From: RYN-133 sp963754285
GTDB lineage: Bacteria; Actinomycetota; Actinomycetes; Mycobacteriales; Jatrophihabitantaceae
Length of the DNA: 64,000 nucleotides
Reading direction: 5' to 3'
NCBI GenBank assembly: GCA_963754285.1
Contig: CAVWFN010000002.1
Coordinates: 124,001-188,000, forward strand
Below are positions 8,292 through 17,452 of this stretch, in pieces. The notes under the pieces are model-generated. The model was not told the origin of the DNA and ran no database searches. It saw nothing but the letters and a program-made list of their open reading frames with translations. The position numbers and the translations under genes were made by a program. How positions within the stretch are numbered: position 1 is the stretch's first letter; every line of letters begins with the position of its first letter.

Positions 8292-9059
8292 ATGGGCATT
8301 CTCGACGGCAAGAAGCTGCTGATCACGGGCGTGATCACGGACGCGTCGATCGCGTTCACGGTGGCTCGCCTGGCCCAGCAGGAGGGCGCCCAGATCGTCC
8401 TGACCGGGTTCGGCCGGATGTCGCTCGTCCAGCGAGTGGCACGCAAGCTGCCCGACCCGCCGCCGGTCATCGAACTCGACGTCTCGAACCAGGAACAGCT
8501 CGATTCGCTCGCTGACCGCGTCCGCGAGCACATGGACGGCGTCGACGGCGTGCTGCACTCGATCGGGTTCGCACCGGCGTCCTGCCTCGGCGGCGACTTC
8601 CTCGCAACCCCGTGGGACGACGTCGCGACCGCCATCCAGGTCTCGACCTTCTCGCTGAAGTCGCTCGCCGTGGCAACGTTGCCGCTGTTCGGTGATACGG
8701 GCGGGTCGATCGTCGGGCTCACCTTCGACGCCCGTTTCGCCTGGCCGGCTTACGACTGGATGGGCATCGCCAAGGCCGGGCTCGAGTCGACGGCGCGCTA
8801 CCTCGCCCGCGAACTCGGCCCGAAGCACATCCGCGTGAACACGATCGCGGCCGGTCCGTTACGCACGATGGCCGCCAAGAGCATTCCCGGCTTCGCCCAG
8901 TTCGAGGACGCGTGGAACGGGCGGGCGCCGTTGGGCTGGAACAACGAGGACGCCGAGCCGGTCGCGCGATCGACCCTCGCGCTGATGTCGGACTGGTTCC
9001 CGGCAACGACCGGCGAAATGATCCACGTCGACGGCGGATTCCACGCGATGGGCGTCTAG
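8292..9059 (+). CDS. fabI: enoyl-ACP reductase FabI, InhA type
   Basis: A 255-residue NADH-dependent enoyl-ACP reductase. It begins GILDGKKLLITGVITDASIAF, close to mycobacterial InhA. The catalytic pair is Tyr154-x6-Lys161 in YDWMGIAK, equivalent to InhA Tyr158/Lys165. The SIGFAP segment matches the InhA loop that contains Ser94. It starts 2 bases after the fabG stop and ends one base before the ferrochelatase start, so the three genes form one transcript. In the family it completes the FAS-II reduction cycle and is the target of isoniazid-NAD and triclosan. Susceptibility cannot be read from the sequence alone. Confidence 0.95.
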   Translation: MGILDGKKLLITGVITDASIAFTVARLAQQEGAQIVLTGFGRMSLVQRVARKLPDPPPVIELDVSNQEQLDSLADRVREHMDGVDGVLHSIGFAPASCLGGDFLATPWDDVATAIQVSTFSLKSLAVATLPLFGDTGGSIVGLTFDARFAWPAYDWMGIAKAGLESTARYLARELGPKHIRVNTIAAGPLRTMAAKSIPGFAQFEDAWNGRAPLGWNNEDAEPVARSTLALMSDWFPATTGEMIHVDGGFHAMGV

Positions 9060-9060
9060 G

Positions 9061-10104
9061 TTGTCGGCCAACTCGTTCCAAGCACTGCTGTTCCAGTCGT
9101 TCGGTGGCCCGGAGGGCCACGACGACGTCATGCCGTTCCTGCGCAACGTCACACGGGGACGCGGAGTACCGGACGAGCGGCTGGAAGAGGTCGCGGCCCA
9201 CTACCACGCCGTCGGTGGCGTCTCACCGATCAATGCGCAGAACCGCGCGTTGATCGCCGCGCTCGACAAGGAATTCGCCGACAACGGGATCTCCCTGCCG
9301 ATCTACTACGGCAACCGCAACTGGCGGCCGTACGTCGCCGACGCGGTCCGGCGCATGCGCGACGACCACGTCAAGCGCGCCCTCGTCTTCGCGACCAGCG
9401 CGACGAGTTCGTTCTCGGGCTGCCGCCAGTACCGCAACGACCTCGCACAGGCCCGCACCGTCGCCGGCGACGGTGCGCCGGACCTGGTCAAGCTGCGGCA
9501 CTACTTCGACCATCCCGGATTCATCGCCGCGAATGTCGATCACGTCCGCGCTGCGCTCGAGACACTGCCCGAGCAGCACCGCGCCGATGCGCGGCTGGTG
9601 TTCACTGCACACTCGATTCCACAGACGATGAACGACGTGTCGGGTCCTCAGCGCAACGGGCTGTATCGCTCGCAGCACCATGACACGGCGCGGCTGGTCA
9701 CCGCACTGGTGCGCGGCGCCGACGCGGAGTTCGACCTGGTGTGGCAGTCACGCTCGGGCCCGCCGCAGGTGCCATGGCTCGAGCCGGACATCAACGACCA
9801 CCTGGCCTCGCTCGCGAACCAGGGCGTGTCCGCTGTCGTGGTGTGCCCGACCGGATTCGTCTCTGACCACGTCGAAGTGCTGTGGGACCTCGACACCGAG
9901 GCGCGCGCGAGCGCCGAAGCGCTCGGGATGCATTTCGCGCGTGCCGCGACAGCCGGGGTGCATCCGGGGTTCGTGACGGCGATCCGCGAACTCGTCGAGG
10001 AGCAGCTCACCGGCGCGCCCGCCAAGTCGATCGGAACGCTCGGCCTGTGTGGCGTCGACTGTCCGGATGGATGCTGCCCAGCACCCGCACGCCGTCCCGG
10101 ATGA
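9061..10104 (+). CDS. hemH: ferrochelatase (coproporphyrin type)
   Basis: A 347-residue ferrochelatase that inserts iron into a porphyrin. In Actinobacteria this is the coproporphyrin III branch (CpfC). The family block SFGGPEG opens the protein, and the active-site His is in FTAHSIPQT. The start is TTG 9061, one base after the fabI stop. The C-terminus is Cys-rich: Cys330, Cys334, Cys338 and Cys339. Many actinobacterial ferrochelatases carry a [2Fe-2S] cluster; here all plausible ligands lie in this tail, and there is no Cys where M. tuberculosis has its RRCGP motif. Cluster binding is therefore an inference. The link with fabG-inhA mirrors hemZ (Rv1485). Confidence 0.93.
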   Translation: MSANSFQALLFQSFGGPEGHDDVMPFLRNVTRGRGVPDERLEEVAAHYHAVGGVSPINAQNRALIAALDKEFADNGISLPIYYGNRNWRPYVADAVRRMRDDHVKRALVFATSATSSFSGCRQYRNDLAQARTVAGDGAPDLVKLRHYFDHPGFIAANVDHVRAALETLPEQHRADARLVFTAHSIPQTMNDVSGPQRNGLYRSQHHDTARLVTALVRGADAEFDLVWQSRSGPPQVPWLEPDINDHLASLANQGVSAVVVCPTGFVSDHVEVLWDLDTEARASAEALGMHFARAATAGVHPGFVTAIRELVEEQLTGAPAKSIGTLGLCGVDCPDGCCPAPARRPG

Positions 10105-10114
10105 CAATCGGGGT

Positions 10115-12196
10115 GTGATCGCCCGCTCGATGCGCCGCCGGCTCGCGGTCAGCCGCGCGACCGTGCTGTCGTGGCGTCCGACCGGCGCTCGGCTGTTCGG
10201 TCTCGCGCGCGCGTTGGTCACGTCTTACGTCGCGCTCGGCGTGTCGTTCTACCTGCTTCCTGGACGGCAGTCGACCGGGCCGCTGGCGATCGTTGTGCTG
10301 GTGCTCACCGTCGTGGCGTTGAACGTCGTGTTGCGCCCGCTGTTGCTCGGCCTGGCAGCACTGCTGGGCTCGTTCGGCCTGCTGCTGGCGGGGATTCTCG
10401 CGCAGGCCGCCGTCCTCGCAGTGGCCGTGAGCGTCGCACCCGACGTGCACGTGTCGAGCTTCGCCGTCGTGTTCGGCGCGACATGGCTTGCTGCTGTCAT
10501 CGCTGCCGCGGTGAACTGGCTGCTCGATTCGGGCACGCAGGACGCCTACCTGGCCACGGTGCTCGGCCGCACGGTCCGCGTCGCCCAGCGCCACGCCGGC
10601 TCGGAGCGCGAGCCGGGCCTGGTGATCGTGCAGTTGGATGGTGTCGGCCGCGGTCTGCTCCGACAGGCGTTGCGAGCCGGCGCCGCGCCGACGCTGTCAC
10701 GCTGGCTGCGGGACGGGACCCATCGCGGCTATCGCTGGCACACCGGCCTGCCCGCGACCACGCCGGCCGGACAGGCCGTGTTGCTGCACGGCGACGTGCG
10801 CCACGTCCCCTCGTTTCGGTGGTACGAGAAGAAGACAGGAAAGCTGATCGTCGCGAACCGCCCCGCCGACGCGGCCGAGATCCAACGACGCATCTCGACG
10901 GGCGACGGTCTGCTCGCGCAGGGCGGCGTGAGCGTGTCGAACCTGTTCTCGGGCGACGCACCGACACGCGTTCTCACGATGAGCGACGCACGGTTGCCCG
11001 CTCGCACGCGCGGGCTCGCGACGTTCGCTACCGGACCGCTCGGATTCATCCGTACCGTCGTCGTGTTCGTCGGGCAGGTCGTCGAAGAGCTCTACCAAGG
11101 CCGTCGACAGCGCCGCCGCGATGTGCGTCCGCGCGTGCCTCGCGGTCGCCTCTTCGCGCTGTTGCGTGCTGTCACCACCGCGTTCCTGCACGACCTCAAC
11201 GTCGCCATCGTGGCCGAACAGATGGCCCGCGGTGCGCCGGTGATCTTCGTCGATTTCGTCGACTACGACGAGGTCGCGCATCACGCCGGCCCGACCCGTC
11301 CCGAGTCGATGCGCACGCTGGACACGCTCGACCGGGTTCTCGGCTTCCTCGCCGACGTGGCGGCCGAGGTCAACCGGAAGTACGAGATCGTCGTTGTGTC
11401 CGATCACGGCCAGTCGCAGGGCGAGCCGTTCGAGCAACTCACCGGGCAGAGACTCGACGAGGTCGTCGCCGCACTCGTTGCCGAACATGCCGAGTCGTCG
11501 CCGCTGGGCGGATCAGCCGAGCAGTGGAGTTCGGCGAACGTGCTGTTGACCGGCGCGGCGCGGTCGAACCGGGCCATCGGCGCTCTCGCGCGGCGCCGCG
11601 CCGACACCGCCGACATGACCGTGTCGCTCGGCCATGCGCCCACTGACACGGCCGAGGTCGTCGTGACAGCGTCCGGCAGCCTCGCCCATCTGTACCTGAC
11701 AACCGTGGCCGACTCGGCGAACGTCGACGCGATCGCCACCCGATACCCGGCGCTCGTGCCGGGGCTGGCCGCGCAGGCCGGCATCGGCGCCGTCATCGGC
11801 CGTGCTGACTGCGGGGATCCCGTGGTCTGGACGGGCGACGGCTGGGCCGATCCCGACACGTCAGCCGGGCTGGCTGTGTTCGGGCCGCGCGCCGTGCAGG
11901 ACGTCCGGCAGCTGTTCACCCGCGAGCACACCGGCGACCTCGTCCTGCTCGGCCGCTACGACCCCGACACCGACGAGGTCGCGGCCTTCGAAGATCTCGT
12001 CGGCTCGCACGGTGGCCTCGGCGACGACCAGACCGAGGCTGTGTTCATCGTCCCGACAACGTGGACGTCGCTGTGCGACCCCGGCGTCGTCCTGACCGGA
12101 CTGCAGGTCCACGAGGCCTTGCTCGACCGGTTGCGCGCGCTGGGGCTGCGAACGGATCCCGCGCGCGACGACGCCCCGTCGACGGTGCCGACATGA
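10115..12196 (+). CDS. phage-holin-IV-like membrane domain fused to AlkP-superfamily phosphodiesterase
   Basis: About 693 residues from GTG 10115 (ATG 10130 is an alternative; the frame is open from 10049 inside hemH). Residues about 25-140 hold four hydrophobic segments resembling the 'phage holin family 4' membrane domain. The rest is an alkaline-phosphatase-superfamily type I phosphodiesterase/nucleotide-pyrophosphatase domain. Metal-site motifs are QLDGVG near the start of that domain, DYDEVAHHAG in the middle and SDHGQ later; the likely nucleophile Thr is in GLPATTPAGQ. The fusion is found in actinobacteria as an uncharacterised membrane protein. The 'holin' label reflects fold only. The substrate is probably a phosphodiester or phosphoglycan at the membrane, which is inference. 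It overlaps the next gene by 4 bases. Confidence 0.8.
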   Translation: MIARSMRRRLAVSRATVLSWRPTGARLFGLARALVTSYVALGVSFYLLPGRQSTGPLAIVVLVLTVVALNVVLRPLLLGLAALLGSFGLLLAGILAQAAVLAVAVSVAPDVHVSSFAVVFGATWLAAVIAAAVNWLLDSGTQDAYLATVLGRTVRVAQRHAGSEREPGLVIVQLDGVGRGLLRQALRAGAAPTLSRWLRDGTHRGYRWHTGLPATTPAGQAVLLHGDVRHVPSFRWYEKKTGKLIVANRPADAAEIQRRISTGDGLLAQGGVSVSNLFSGDAPTRVLTMSDARLPARTRGLATFATGPLGFIRTVVVFVGQVVEELYQGRRQRRRDVRPRVPRGRLFALLRAVTTAFLHDLNVAIVAEQMARGAPVIFVDFVDYDEVAHHAGPTRPESMRTLDTLDRVLGFLADVAAEVNRKYEIVVVSDHGQSQGEPFEQLTGQRLDEVVAALVAEHAESSPLGGSAEQWSSANVLLTGAARSNRAIGALARRRADTADMTVSLGHAPTDTAEVVVTASGSLAHLYLTTVADSANVDAIATRYPALVPGLAAQAGIGAVIGRADCGDPVVWTGDGWADPDTSAGLAVFGPRAVQDVRQLFTREHTGDLVLLGRYDPDTDEVAAFEDLVGSHGGLGDDQTEAVFIVPTTWTSLCDPGVVLTGLQVHEALLDRLRALGLRTDPARDDAPSTVPT

Positions 12197-12945
12197 ACGT
12201 GACGTGGTGGGGACATGCCACGGCGACAGTCACGCTCGGCACGACCAGCGTGCTCACCGATCCGTTGCTCGTCGATCGACTCGGCCATCTGCGTCGGCAG
12301 GTGCCGGGCGTGCCGTTGCAGGCGCGGTTGGCCGACGTCGTAGTCGTCTCGCACCTGCACGCCGACCATCTGCACATCGGCTCGCTGCGACTGCTCGGCG
12401 ACCGCACGCGCATCGTCGTTCCGCACGGTGCACGTGACCTGATCCGCGGCCCGGCCGTCGAGATCGCCAACCGGGTCGAAGAGATCGGCCCGGGTGATCG
12501 GGTGCAGGTCGGCGACGTCGAGATCGAGGCGACCACCGCCCATCACGACGGGCGCCGCCGACCGGGATCGCGGCACAAGGGACCGGCACTCGGCTTCGTG
12601 CTGCGTGGTGGCGGCACCAGCGTGTGGTTCGCCGGCGATACCGGATTGTTCGCAGGCCTGGGGGAGATCGCACCGGTCGACGTCGCGCTCGTCCCCGTCG
12701 GCGGGTGGGGACCCACGCTCGGCCCGCATCATCTCGACCCGCAGCAAGCAGTCGAGGCCGTCCGCCGGGTGGGTGCCCGGCACGCCGTCCCGCTGCACTA
12801 CGGCACGTTCTGGCCGGCCGGTCTGCGTCGGGCAGCGCCGGCTCAGTTCCGCACGCGGTGCATCGAGCCCGGCACCCGGTTCGCGGCAGCGGCATCCGGC
12901 TTCACCGCGCACGTGATAGCGCCCGGCGAATCGGTGCCCCTGTGA
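12193..12945 (+). CDS. MBL-fold metal-dependent hydrolase (UlaG-like)
   Basis: A 250-residue metallo-beta-lactamase-fold protein. The metal motif HLHADH is near residue 57, and further His residues occur in TAHHDG and PLHYGTF. The opening MNVTWWGHAT and compact length fit the UlaG/RomA-like branch, which includes lactonases and phosphodiesterases such as NAPE-PLD. No signal peptide is seen. It is coupled on both sides: ATGA with the AlkP-like gene and GTGA with the DedA gene. This suggests joint work of the three products on membrane lipid or phosphodiester metabolism, which is inference from linkage only. Confidence 0.88.
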   Translation: MNVTWWGHATATVTLGTTSVLTDPLLVDRLGHLRRQVPGVPLQARLADVVVVSHLHADHLHIGSLRLLGDRTRIVVPHGARDLIRGPAVEIANRVEEIGPGDRVQVGDVEIEATTAHHDGRRRPGSRHKGPALGFVLRGGGTSVWFAGDTGLFAGLGEIAPVDVALVPVGGWGPTLGPHHLDPQQAVEAVRRVGARHAVPLHYGTFWPAGLRRAAPAQFRTRCIEPGTRFAAAASGFTAHVIAPGESVPL

Positions 12946-13550
12946 GCGCGTCGTTCGGCATCGGATACCTGGCGGGGATGTTCGGCGTCGTCGCGTTCGG
13001 CGCCGTCGTACCCGTCGTGCCGACCGGAGCCGCGGTCAGTGCCGGTGCCGCTCTGTCGTACTCGGACAACATCGCGCTGCCGGTGGTCGTGGTGCTCGTC
13101 GGTGCAGCAGGTGCCTACCTCGGCGATCTCGCGACCTATGCCGTACTGCGTCGCGCCGGGGACGGATTGCGGTCCAGAGTCCGCTGGCTGCGCGACGAAC
13201 ACCGCACCGCCGCACTGGCGCAGTTCCGCGAATCGATCGCCGAGCATGAACTGCGCACGCTCTTGCTTTCGCGGCTCATTCCCGGCGGCCGGATTCCGGT
13301 GCTGCTCGCGGCCGCGCTCGGACGCTATCCGCTGCGTCGCTACGCGATAGCCGACCTCGCGGCGGCCGTCTTGTGGGCGGTGGTCTACGCGGCCATCGGC
13401 ATCGCCGGGCGCGCAGTCTTCCCGGAGCAGTGGGAGGGCGTCGTCGCGGCGATCGCGCTGGTGGTGCTCATCAGCCTGGGCGGTTCGTGGTGGAACAAAA
13501 GGCAGGTCAGGTCGCGCTCCGCTCGCACTCGTCGCGAAGCGCGGACGTGA
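12942..13550 (+). CDS. DedA-family membrane protein
   Basis: A 202-residue integral membrane protein with hydrophobic segments at about 5-30, 40-65, 130-160 and 165-190. The family motif is GGRIPVLLAAALGRY, where DedA proteins usually carry an F/R-G-R-x-x-P sequence. DedA/VTT-domain proteins act as phospholipid scramblases or flippases, including undecaprenyl-phosphate recycling. The start is the GTG overlapping the previous stop. The 3' end overlaps the convergent hydrolase gene by 44 bases. The basic C-terminal tail is cytoplasmic by the positive-inside rule. Confidence 0.88.
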   Translation: MSASFGIGYLAGMFGVVAFGAVVPVVPTGAAVSAGAALSYSDNIALPVVVVLVGAAGAYLGDLATYAVLRRAGDGLRSRVRWLRDEHRTAALAQFRESIAEHELRTLLLSRLIPGGRIPVLLAAALGRYPLRRYAIADLAAAVLWAVVYAAIGIAGRAVFPEQWEGVVAAIALVVLISLGGSWWNKRQVRSRSARTRREART

Positions 13551-14577
13551 AGCCGACCGGGTCGTCCTGCGCGCACGCGCCGAGGCGGCCCGAGCGCAGC
13601 AGCTCGCGCCACTCGTCGTCGCTCCAGCGAGCGGGTTCGGTGGTGGCCAGGAAGTCCTCGACGAGACCGACGAAGCGCGCCGGATCGGTGCGGAACGGAA
13701 AGTGCCCGTCGTCAGGGAACAGTTCGAGTCGACTGCCCGGCATCGCCGCGTGCGCGCGGTGCGCATGCGCGACGGGCAATACCGAGTCCCGCCCGCCCCA
13801 CATCAGCATCGTCGGCATGGTGTGGGCGAGGTAGCTGCGGTCGAGCATCGTCACCGACTGCCCGCGCCAGTCGACGACCGAGCGCAACGTGCGGGTGAAC
13901 GCAGACCGCGCCGTGTGGTCCGGAAGCGCGTCGATGATCCGACGCAGGTCGACCGCATCAAGGCCGAGACCCGAGTCGAGCCGCTTGAGCATGCCGATCG
14001 CGGTGTTGAGCGCGAGGCGTGCGAACGGCAGCCGCAGCGCCGACATGCCCACCTGCCCCAGCACGGGCAAGCTCGCGGCGCGCAGGACGGGCGTCACATG
14101 GTGACCGGCACCGCCCGTCGACACCAACACGAGCCGGTCGGTCTTCTCGGGGAACTGGTAGGCGAACTGCATGGCCACGCCGCCACCGAACGAGTGGCCC
14201 ACGATCGAGACCGTGTCGACGTCCAGAACGGCCAGCAGGTCGCGCATGCCGTTCGCATAGGCCGCGACCGAGTAGTCGGCGCGTGGCTTGTCGGACGCAC
14301 CGTGGCCGAGCAGGTCCGGAGCAATGACGAGATGCTCGCGGGCCAGGAGCGGGATCACCTGTTCCCAGGTCCGCGAGCTGTCGCCGATGCCGTGGATGAG
14401 CAACAGCGGCGGGCCTTCACCGGCGATGCGGAACGCGCGGCGGTAGCCGTGCACCAGCCGCGTCTGCAGGCACACCTTCGGCTCGTCCGCGAGCCAGCGG
14501 GAGTTGACGTCGTGTGCAATCCGCAGGGCCACGGCGCCGAGGCTAGGACGCAACGTTGTCGAGACAGTTGCGTGCAT
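13507..14577 (-). CDS. alpha/beta-fold hydrolase
   Basis: A 356-residue alpha/beta hydrolase. The oxyanion motif is HGIGDSS near residue 62, the nucleophile elbow is GHSFGGG near 128-134, the acid is likely in WGGRDSVLP, and the catalytic His is in DDGHFPFRTDP. Residues 1-45 precede the domain and are not a clear signal peptide. It overlaps the DedA gene tail to tail by 44 bases. Upstream at 23 bases lies the conserved unknown at 14601-15350, so it may be the last gene of the minus-strand run that begins at 20497. Substrate unknown; esterase, lipase and epoxide hydrolase are all possible. Confidence 0.88.
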   Translation of the reverse strand: MHATVSTTLRPSLGAVALRIAHDVNSRWLADEPKVCLQTRLVHGYRRAFRIAGEGPPLLLIHGIGDSSRTWEQVIPLLAREHLVIAPDLLGHGASDKPRADYSVAAYANGMRDLLAVLDVDTVSIVGHSFGGGVAMQFAYQFPEKTDRLVLVSTGGAGHHVTPVLRAASLPVLGQVGMSALRLPFARLALNTAIGMLKRLDSGLGLDAVDLRRIIDALPDHTARSAFTRTLRSVVDWRGQSVTMLDRSYLAHTMPTMLMWGGRDSVLPVAHAHRAHAAMPGSRLELFPDDGHFPFRTDPARFVGLVEDFLATTEPARWSDDEWRELLRSGRLGACAQDDPVGFTSALRDECERSAT

Positions 14578-14600
14578 GTTACGAGCCGTGTCACAGCTGC

Positions 14601-15350
14601 TTACGTCGAGCGGACCTCGGCGGCTGCGTTGTAACCCGCCAGCCTGGCCCGGCGCACAGCCAGTGCCAGCGGCCGCAAGGCGCTGGCGCGCGCGCTCATG
14701 CCGAACCGGTCGATCGCCCCACCTTCGGGATCGTCTGCGGCCAGGTCGAGGACGGCCTGCATGCGTTCGGCCTGCGCGAGCAAGGCGACCGCACGCGACG
14801 GGAAGTTCGGCGGCAGGTTGAGATGTTCACCGGCACGTCGCGCATCGCGCAGCGCCTCGCTGATGTCGGCTGCACCGCCGGCGACATCAGCGGCCATCAG
14901 CGCGACCGCGGCCTCCCGGATTGCAGTCGTCAGTTCGTAGGAGACGTCACCGAGCTGCTGGTAGTCGGGCGCGACCTCGGTGATGACGTACGCGTGCCAC
15001 ACCACCGTCGACGGAGCGCTGCTCGGCCAGTAGTCGGTCACCTCGGGGACGAGACCGAGCGTGCCCGAGCAGACGGCTTCCTCGACCTCGAGGGCCGCGG
15101 CACGAAAATCGGCCGGTCCGGGAACGCCACGCACGTCCCCGCTGACCGGCAGCACGAGGCGCACCGGCGCGCCCTCGCGGCGCCACATCGTGAGCACGTC
15201 GCGCAGTGGGACGACATCGAGCCCGAGTCCGCTGACCTGATGCGGCGCGTCGTCGAGGGTGACCGCGTCGACGACCTCGTCCGGTCCGGCGTCGCCGGCG
15301 AACCAGGCCGACATCCATGCCGCGAGCGGTCCGGAACGAAGACGGGTCAC
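14601..15350 (-). CDS. conserved actinobacterial protein of unknown function
   Basis: A 249-residue soluble protein that I do not recognise as a characterised enzyme. It has an N-terminal alpha/beta-looking half containing VRLVLPVSGDVRGVPG, and a helical, Ala/Arg-rich C-terminal half. No signal peptide, Cys motif or nucleotide-binding motif is evident. Proteins of this kind sit near the ferrochelatase region in other actinobacteria; equivalence to Rv1486c is possible but I cannot confirm it. GTG 15350 is preceded by TATCCT with 8 bases between, a possible leaderless start, so it may be transcribed on its own as well as from upstream. Confidence 0.65.
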   Translation of the reverse strand: MTRLRSGPLAAWMSAWFAGDAGPDEVVDAVTLDDAPHQVSGLGLDVVPLRDVLTMWRREGAPVRLVLPVSGDVRGVPGPADFRAAALEVEEAVCSGTLGLVPEVTDYWPSSAPSTVVWHAYVITEVAPDYQQLGDVSYELTTAIREAAVALMAADVAGGAADISEALRDARRAGEHLNLPPNFPSRAVALLAQAERMQAVLDLAADDPEGGAIDRFGMSARASALRPLALAVRRARLAGYNAAAEVRST

Positions 15351-15374
15351 GCCTACGAAGGATATTGCCTCAGG

Positions 15375-17420
15375 TCAGCGATGTCCGACGGTGGCCGTGT
15401 CGTAGTCGACGGTTGCGCACGTCGTCGCAACGCAATCCGGCACCCCGTCGATGTCGTAGCGCTTGTGTTGGTGGATGGACGCACCGTCGAAGGCGTAGTC
15501 CTCGGCTGCAGCACCCTCGCCGATGTCGGCTTCGCCGATGCACAACCGCACCGACGCACAGCTGAGCCACACCTCGTCGATGCCGATCGAGGGTTTGATC
15601 ACGTGGCTCCACAGACCGTCATGTCGCACGTAGAAGCCGCCGATTCCGCCCGACGTGCAGTAGGTCGCAGTAACGCAGTCGACACCGGTGAGCAGCCAGG
15701 CGTGCTGAGGGTTCGCGACGGCATGCCAGCGGTGACCGTCCCAACGAGCCGAGCCCTTACCGACGGCGAGGCAACTCGACGCGCTCGCGCAGGAGACGGC
15801 AACCGGCCCGCCGCCGATCGAAGTCGGCGCCGACCAGCGGTGCCCGTTCCATCTGAGTGCGCGACCACCCGCGTCGATCGCGACACAGAAGCGCGCACTC
15901 GGGCAGGCGACATCCGTGAGAGCGCGGGAGTCGACCGATCGGGGCGAGCGCCAGCGGCCGGCGGTGCGCATGACGAGGTTCGAGCCCACGGCAACGCAGA
16001 ACGCTCGGCTGACGCACGAGACGGCGGCCAGCCGGCCGAGCCGGTCGATCCGGTGCGCAGGTGTCCATCTTCTGCCCGTCCACGTCAGCTCGTTGCCGTC
16101 CTCGTCGACGGCAACGCACCAGCGCGTCGACGCGCACGACACGTCGATCAAGGTGCCCTGTGCGGGCACGACGTCGTGCGCGTGCGTCCAGGTGTGCGCG
16201 GCCGTCCACTCGTATCCATGACCGGAGTCGTCGACGAAGAAACAGCCCACACCCGGCAGGCAGGTGGCGACCGACTCCAGCGATTTGGCCGGCGGTGCCG
16301 GCGCACGCCGCAGCGTCGTGCCGTCCCAGCGCAGCAGCGGACCGTATTCGCCACCGACAAGGCAGTCATTCGTGGCGATGCACAACGGCCGGGCGAGATT
16401 CTGATCCATTGCCGCGGGCAGGTCTCGCCAACCCGACGACGGGGTCCACGACGCTGCCCAGTACCCATCAACCGCGAGGCAGTACGAGGCGCTCGCGCAC
16501 GACAACTCCGCGTCGGCGTCCGGAGGTGCGTCGCGGAACGTTCGCGCGTTGCCCCACCTCGTGCCGTCGAATCGAGCCCAGTGGGTCCCGTCGATGGCGA
16601 GACAGAACGTCGCGGCCGCGCACGACAGCGTCAATGGATGGTCACCGAATGCGGCGGGAAGTGCGGTGCGGTGCCAGCTACCCGCGCGACGCACGAGCGA
16701 CGAGCCGTTACCGACGAGCACACACAGCGTCGACTGCGGTGCGCACGCCATCGCCTCGGTATAGGACCATCTGGCGAGCCGGTGCACGGCGCTCCAGGAA
16801 CGGCCGTTCCACTCGGTTGCCGACGCAGCCGATCCGGCGATGCAGTACGTCGCCGACGCACAGGCAACGGCGTCGGGCTGTCGCATCGGGGCGCGGGTCG
16901 AGACGGCGGCGCCCGACGGATCGAACCTGACGAGCCTGGCAGGTGCCGGATAGCGGCTGTCGATGGCCACGCAGAACGACGGCGTGCCGCAGGACACGTG
17001 GATCAGCGCACCGCGGGTGGGATCGATGGTGCGCGTGCGTCCCCAGCGCAGGTCCCCGGCGCCCGCGGTGAACGAGTAACGGCCGCGTCCGGTGCGTGCT
17101 GACGTCGCGCGGCCCGACACCAACCGGACGTCCACCGCTCCGGCGGCATGTTTCGGCACGCGGACGGTCAGCAGCTTCGCCGACACGTGGGTGATGCGTC
17201 GCGAAACCGCGGAGCCGAAGCGCACGGCGGTGACCCCGGACAGCCGTGTCCCGGAAATGGTCAACTGGTTGCCGCCCCGATCCGGGCCGGCGATCGGCGA
17301 GATCGCGCGCACCGTGGCGGCCGGCGAACGGTTCGGCGATGGCGCGACGGCGTGAGCAGGCACCACGAGGAGTCCCGCCGCTACTGCCGCCGTCGTAGCG
17401 GCCGACCAGCGATGCCGCAT
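15375..17420 (-). CDS. secreted IPT/TIG and Cys-repeat beta-propeller-like protein
   Basis: A 681-residue exported protein with a signal peptide at 1-26 (cut near AHA). Residues about 35-115 form an IPT/TIG immunoglobulin-like domain (SPIAGPDRGGNQLTISGTRL). The rest holds about a dozen repeats of 40-60 residues with a core like SCAS-x3-CLAVDG. Each repeat has a Cys pair about 7 apart, a pattern typical of actinobacterial secreted repeat proteins likely to fold as disulfide-stapled propellers. There is no catalytic motif and no anchor. The ATG has GGAGGG upstream. It lies 32 bases after the ATP-grasp gene in the same direction, so it may belong to that operon. Confidence 0.8.
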   Translation of the reverse strand: MRHRWSAATTAAVAAGLLVVPAHAVAPSPNRSPAATVRAISPIAGPDRGGNQLTISGTRLSGVTAVRFGSAVSRRITHVSAKLLTVRVPKHAAGAVDVRLVSGRATSARTGRGRYSFTAGAGDLRWGRTRTIDPTRGALIHVSCGTPSFCVAIDSRYPAPARLVRFDPSGAAVSTRAPMRQPDAVACASATYCIAGSAASATEWNGRSWSAVHRLARWSYTEAMACAPQSTLCVLVGNGSSLVRRAGSWHRTALPAAFGDHPLTLSCAAATFCLAIDGTHWARFDGTRWGNARTFRDAPPDADAELSCASASYCLAVDGYWAASWTPSSGWRDLPAAMDQNLARPLCIATNDCLVGGEYGPLLRWDGTTLRRAPAPPAKSLESVATCLPGVGCFFVDDSGHGYEWTAAHTWTHAHDVVPAQGTLIDVSCASTRWCVAVDEDGNELTWTGRRWTPAHRIDRLGRLAAVSCVSRAFCVAVGSNLVMRTAGRWRSPRSVDSRALTDVACPSARFCVAIDAGGRALRWNGHRWSAPTSIGGGPVAVSCASASSCLAVGKGSARWDGHRWHAVANPQHAWLLTGVDCVTATYCTSGGIGGFYVRHDGLWSHVIKPSIGIDEVWLSCASVRLCIGEADIGEGAAAEDYAFDGASIHQHKRYDIDGVPDCVATTCATVDYDTATVGHR

Positions 17421-17452
17421 CTGCCCTCCGGATGATCAAACTGCCGGGGAGG

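Noticed and set aside
10115..10550. Prophage remnant from a holin-like domain
   Set aside because: No integrase, capsid or lysis gene is near, and the domain is fused to a phosphodiesterase in a housekeeping block.
14556..17102. An 848-residue plus-strand frame
   Set aside because: It is antisense to the secreted repeat protein and the conserved unknown; the sequence is Arg/Gly-rich without domains.
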